From: Glebionis coronaria
Taxonomy: Eukaryota > Streptophyta > Magnoliopsida > Asterales > Asteraceae
Assembly (NCBI GenBank): GCA_025667525.1
Contig: CM046882.1
Coordinates: 521,818,618 to 521,882,617 of the forward strand
Reading direction: 5' to 3'
Length of the DNA: 64,000 bases
This document shows positions 59,528 to 64,000 of this stretch, piece after piece; the stretch's first letter is position 1; every line of letters begins with the position of its first letter. Position numbers and translations under genes: made by a program. Below the pieces are notes generated by a model. It was given only the letters and a program-made list of their open reading frames with translations, ran no database searches and was not told the DNA's origin.

Positions 59528-60240
59528 ACTACCAAACATAATAACACACAATTAACAATTAACAAAACACTTTAATTCAAAGTTAAAATGGCAACATAAC
59601 ACTTTAACTCAAACTAAAACATAGTAATTAATATTCTATTAACATTTAACAACCCAAAATACTAGGCATTAGCAACCCCTATCTACACACAACAACCCTT
59701 TAAACCTTCATGAACCAACCAGTTCACACCTCCCCCTTGCCTCGCTGAAAAGTCAATCTTGTTATAAATATGTGTGACCATTTTCATCAATATCCTTGCC
59801 TTGCGCATGTCGGCAGCTTGGAGTGCCTTGAGCTTTGTCACATTTGTCCTAACACATCTAGAAGGATTGCCATTTTGAAGCTTGAGAATCAACTCCTCCT
59901 ACGGATGACCCGCTCGGTGAGCCGTTGCCAGATGTCCCAACATCATTTCTGTTAGGTAAAACGACCCAGAGATACAAACTAGTAAGCAATTATATCACAA
60001 GTTTACGAAAGGGTAATGTAGTGCGTCTGCTTAAGAGAGTGTGTGTATCTGTGTTTTTTTTTAAGAAAATATATGTAGAAGATGGAAAGTTTGATTTCGT
60101 TGCAAATCTCGTCCCTGGAACAAAAGATGTCAGTATAATAATGACGAGAAGGAAAGATGGATTATTGGTTTCGGGCACGTTATTTTGCACGAATGTAAAA
60201 GTGGAAAAGTGCTAGCGTGACTAGTACGAGTGGAAATGAC
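59528..60240. other. Intergenic DNA between the paralogs with an unassigned coding-like remnant
   Basis: On the minus strand 59892-59683 reads MILKLQNGNPSRCVRTNVTK, LKALQAADMRKARILMKMV and then WLVHEGLKGCCV before a stop. It is protein-like but I do not recognise it, and no upstream exon is evident. The rest is AT-rich. Confidence 0.4.
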
Positions 60241-60249
60241 GAAAGTGCC

Positions 60250-60474
60250 CTCACGTGCACGGCACGCGAGAGAGTTAACCAAGAAAAACACCTAAAAGTA
60301 AAAAAAGAAGTTAATTCTGGGTTATTATCGCTATTGTTGAAAAAAAAAGAAAAAAAAGAAATTAAAAAATCAACCGCTCAAGCCGTTACCAATCGATCAC
60401 TATAGAAACCCATCGATACATACATCTATTATATAAGTGTTTCATTATTACTTGGGTAACAATCTACATGAGCA
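60250..60474 (+). promoter_or_regulatory. Promoter of gene 2
   Basis: A G-box core CACGTG lies at 60253-60258, about 220 bp before the ATG. A TATA-like ATTATATAAG lies at about 60429-60438. The leader to ATG 60475 is about 15-40 bases. This arrangement differs from gene 1, whose upstream region is replaced by transposons. Confidence 0.5.
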
Positions 60475-63400
60475 ATGGCAGATTCTGTCAGTGGTTTGGG
60501 TAAAGCTGATGACAATGTGATACCCGAGGAAGATAGGAGATGGAGTGCTGATATTCGTAACCTAATACTAGAAGACGAGAGCTTTTCCAAAAATAAGCCA
60601 TGGAGTGCTGCTGATGATGATAACCTAATACCGGAAAATAAGCCGCGGAGTGCTGATGATGAAATAGTGGAAGAAAAGAGATGGAGCTTACCGGAAGAAA
60701 TCTCGAAGCTATTTGACGCCTCACTCAAAGCTAGTTTCCCGGATTTTATACAACAAGAGCCTATGAATCTTTCCAGCTACGAAGGGGCGCCTGGTGATTA
60801 CAATTGGTATATATATATCTTGTTCATTTCTGCCTTTTTTTCTACTTTTCTTCGCTTAATTTGTACTACATATTCCGTTTATTAGGGGGTGTTTGGTTAA
60901 CCTTATGAATTCAGCTTATCTATATGTTATATAAGCCATTTATGACTTATATAGGCTGTTTGTTTTAGCTATTATAACGTAAGCTATTTCGGCTTATATA
61001 ACATAAACCTCACTTTGGTGGCTTCTTTGGAGACTTATGGGCTTTATACAAGTTTATTATATCATGATATAATAAACTTATATAAGCCCATAAGTCACCA
61101 ATAAGCTTACAAAATTAAGGTTTATGAAATATAAGCCGAAATATGGCTTATTTTCGGCTTATATAACGTAAGCCCCAATTTTGTGGCTTATTTTGAGATT
61201 TAGGGGCTTATATAAGTTTATCATGATATAATAAACTTTAAGCCCATAAACCTCCAAATAAGCCACAAAATTGGGGCTTATGTTATATAAGCCAAAACCC
61301 AAGCGTTTGTTAAGGGGTGTTTGTTTCGGCTTATACATGGGCTTATAATTGGCGGAGCTTGACGTGTTATTGTGGGAGGGCCAAAAACAAAAATTGTATG
61401 GAATAAAAGACCAAAAATGTAACATATAAAAATTTACTACGTAAATAGAATCATTGAAAAAATACATTAGCCGACAAAGTCATGGGAGGGCCAGGACCCC
61501 TCTTGGTCATCATGTAGCTTCGCCAGTTATAAGCTTATTTGGTTTCCACTTATATTTCATAAGCCTCAATTTTCCGGCTTATTTTGAGACTTGCGGGCTT
61601 ATATAAGTTTATTACGGTATGATAAACTTATATAATCCCATAAGTCTCCAAATAAAGCCGGAAATGTGGGGCTTATGAAATATAAGCCGAAATCAAATAA
61701 GCTCATAAGCCTACATACAAGCCTAAACGAACACCAGGGGGTGTTTGTTTTAGCTTATATAGTGGGCTTAGAAGCTTATTAGCTTATATAAGCTCATAAG
61801 CCAAAATCAAGTGTTTGGTTAAGCTTATATAAGTAGGCTTATAAGCTTATACAAGAGGTTTTGGTAAGCCAAGAATTTGTGGCTTATGTAAGAATATTAT
61901 ATGAAAAGACATTTATACCCTCATTTAATAATTACATCCTTTTTATTTTTATGTACTTTTTGTCATTTTACTTTATTAACTATATAAGCTAAACCAAACA
62001 CTTAAGTAAGGCTTATAAGCTTATTATATATAAGCCATAAATGGCTTATATAACATTATATAAGCCCAATACATAAGCTTAACCAATCACCCTAAGTGTT
62101 TGGTTTAGCTTATATAGTTAATAAAGTAAAATGACAAAAAAATACATAAAAATAAAAAGGATGTAATTAATAAATGAGTGTATAAAAGTCTTTTTATATA
62201 ATATTCTTATATAAGCCCACATACTCTTATATAAGCCGCAATTTTTTCGCTTACGAAACCCTCCTTATATAAGCTTATAAGCTTAACCAAACACTTAGTT
62301 TCGGCTTATAAGCTAAAACAAACGCCCCCTTAGTTTCATTTCCCCTACAGCCAAAATGTTGTTTCTGCGATTTTTCTGCCGTTCTTTGCTTTGTAGTACA
62401 TATTCCATTTATTAGTCTCACTTTGCTTCTACAGCCAAAATGTTTTGACGATATGGCCTGTATTAAGTAAAAGCCCTGAATTAAGAGAAAAGTATCCACA
62501 TATTCAGACACCAAGAGATATTGGAGAGGTATTACAGTATTACGGAGTATTATTTTTGTTCATCATGGTCTCTTAGAAATCCTTACATTATTTCTTAACT
62601 GTAATTATATGTATGTTTCTGTGTGGTATTCTGTTACTATAGGCCATCAAGAAAAATCTTCCTGCATATGCCAGTCACATGTTAGACGAAGATACCTCCG
62701 TTGAAGATGTTGGTTTTGTAGCTTTTTCGTTATCACGGAAGTGGATGGCTGAGGTACTTTATTGTTTTCTTTTTCATCTCTTTCAAAACATCCATATTAC
62801 AATTCTGGCTTAAATTGTTCTTGTTTCCTTGCAGAGCATTCATAAGATGCTAAACGATGGTATAGACACATGGGCACCAAAACTTCCTGTGGAAAGGGTA
62901 TTAATAGCCTTTTCCTCGTTGGACGAGGAAATACATGTGGGTCTCAGTCGACGACTTGCTATCGCACTCACACATTTTCGTATGCTCAAGTTTTCTAAAG
63001 TTGCTGCAGCTTTTAGCCTAGCTCGTGATTCGGCTCAGGTATATATGTTTGTAGCATATATATAAATTAGATAACATTCTCTGCCTATTTGATGTTAAAT
63101 AGTCATAGTTTGCTGTATATGAGTTTAATAATTCAATTTATTTCAGGCGCACTACTTTCAAAACTTGCCTAATTGGGGTGAAGACATATTGAGGAGGTTG
63201 TTTCTGATTGAAGATAGAGGAGATGCGGTGATAGATGGTGAAACAATGTTACCTTTTATTCTTGCGGCGAAAGATTTCCACAATTCTTCTATGGATCTCG
63301 CAACTTTGAGGTTCGTTACTTGCTGAGTTTATCCACAGCTCCACACACACACGCACGCACACACTTTAACTGTTTTCCTGTAGATTTAGTGCCAAATAGT

Positions 63401-64000
63401 GTTACATTTCGTCGATGATATAGGAACAGTGTATTTAAGTCTTTTGTCTGCATATGTAGGGTGGAAATTGAAGTGCTGAAGGCAGACTGGATAGTATATG
63501 TGACCCCTGTACGGCAACAAGAGTATATTGAGATGTGCTTCACTGTAAGTAACTTCTACACAACATAGCTTAAGAATGAATACCCTGTAGCAAGCTATGT
63601 AGAGTATCCTGATAGGAAGGTGACTAGGCATAACTTGATAAAATTGGTAACTCTTCTCTTTTCAGGCTGCCAAACTTGAAAAGTGGATTAAAACTGATAC
63701 GATGGGGAAGTGGAGCCCATCTCTTAAGAAAGAATACCCTGTAGCAAGTTATATAGGATATCGAACCTGTAATACTAAGCATGAAGAGCTGGCTAATTTG
63801 TTAGGCCAAGTCAGAGATCGTTGTCATTTGGTGGCACAAGGTACACCAGATACTTGTTCATTTATTCTTTATTTATTTTCGTGAACAAAGAATATGATTA
63901 TTGATCAAGCAGTCTAGCTTTGAACCCGCTTGACCTGTTCCTTTTTTAGTTAAATGCATATCTTTTCTTAACTCATTAGAGGGTAAGCATGTTCCAAATC
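60475..64000 (+). CDS. Gene 2: tandem paralog of the degenerate arginyl-tRNA synthetase (3' part outside window)
   Basis: Exons seen: 60475-60806, 62435-62528, 62643-62753, 62835-63038, 63147-63310, 63460-63544, 63666-63840, all GT-AG and in one frame matching exons 2-8 of gene 1. The protein starts MADSVSGLGKADDNVIPEED. An N-terminal Trp/Ser/Asp/Glu-rich repeat (RRWSADIRNLILEDE, KPWSAADDDNLIPE) follows, then SLPEEISKLFDASLKASFPD as at the start of ArgRS. The core signature is H213-V-G-L216: the first His of HVGH is kept but the second is Leu, and GIDTWAPKLPV and AFSSL are nearer to true ArgRS than in gene 1. The NIAK and HVGDWGTQFG segments are missing here too. Whether this copy also ends in the DUF6598-like domain is beyond the edge. 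About 88-90% nucleotide identity to gene 1 in exon 4/5. Confidence 0.85.
60884..62335. mobile_element. Cluster of nested Tourist-like MITEs in intron 1 of gene 2
   Basis: Several TIR-like starts occur: GGGGGTGTTTGGTTAACC (60886), GGCTGTTTGTTTTAGCT (60955), GGGGTGTTTGTTTCGGC (61315), GGGGGTGTTTGTTTTAGC (61737) and, inverted, AAAACAAACGCCCCC (about 62310). Between them are GCTTATATAAGCCCATAAG palindromes like those in gene 1. They enlarge this intron to 1628 bp, compared with 84 bp for the matching intron of gene 1. Confidence 0.7.
61350..61525. mobile_element. Small hAT-like insertion (176 bp) inside the Tourist cluster
   Basis: Ends are TGGCGGAGCTTGAC and, in reverse complement, TGGCGAAGCTACATG. 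The flanks CTTATAAT and GTTATAAG agree at 6 of 8. It interrupts the GCTTATAA palindromic units, so it came later. Confidence 0.5.
62336..62370 (+). other. Duplicate of the exon 2 acceptor region of gene 2
   Basis: TTCCCCTACAGCCAAAATGTT at 62339 onward copies the start of exon 2 (acceptor CTACAG, CCAAAATGTT at 62435). It diverges after about ten exon bases. It may be a decoy splice acceptor left by a local duplication or MITE insertion. Confidence 0.6.

Overview
This is a piece of plant nuclear genome: AT-rich, spliceosomal introns of plant size, nested transposons of typical plant families, and no bacterial-type operons. The families present (OTA and chromovirus Ty3/gypsy elements, a Helitron carrying an RPA gene, DUF1985/Ulp1 transposon genes, an F-box/FBA gene) point to a eudicot. 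Asteraceae is my guess, without decisive evidence. About 80% of the window is transposon-derived.

Layout. 1-5158: left part of a minus-strand Ty3/gypsy element of the OTA (Athila/Tat-like) group, with an intact gag-protease frame running off the window edge. It is inserted in the Rep gene of a minus-strand Helitron (5159-13184) that also carries an intact-looking RPA1-like gene. 13.2-19.9 kb: MITEs with visible target-site duplications (TSDs), a 61-bp minisatellite, a Helitron 3' end and a GGGTC-rich hAT MITE. 20.0-24.8 kb: a decayed PIF/Harbinger transposase split by a 3.9-kb non-autonomous LTR element and a tRNA-derived SINE. 25.7-28.7 kb: decayed DUF1985/Ulp1 gene. 29.1-30.2 kb: F-box gene with two frameshifts. 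31.1-37.4 kb: a (TA)n locus holding a 5.6-kb long-TIR element with two internal arrays, and a 386-bp MITE. 37.5-48.0 kb: a very young, complete Tekay-like chromovirus with TSD CGCCT, near-identical 2.5-kb LTRs, three candidate introns in gag, and covarying stem-loops in its leader. 48.2-49.9 kb: an intact PIF/Harbinger element with TAA TSDs and a 415-aa transposase.

The host-gene content is at the right end. Two tandem paralogous genes (50.07-57.19 kb complete; 60.47 kb to the edge, partial) encode a protein related to arginyl-tRNA synthetase. The HIGH (HVGH) signature is lost, part of the catalytic core is deleted, and the anticodon-binding DALR-type C-terminal region is kept. In the complete gene this is joined in frame, across 16 exons, to a C-terminal domain that I recognise as DUF6598-like. 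All exon junctions I assigned are GT-AG and keep one frame (906 aa). This pseudo-synthetase fusion, duplicated in tandem, is the most interesting object in the window.
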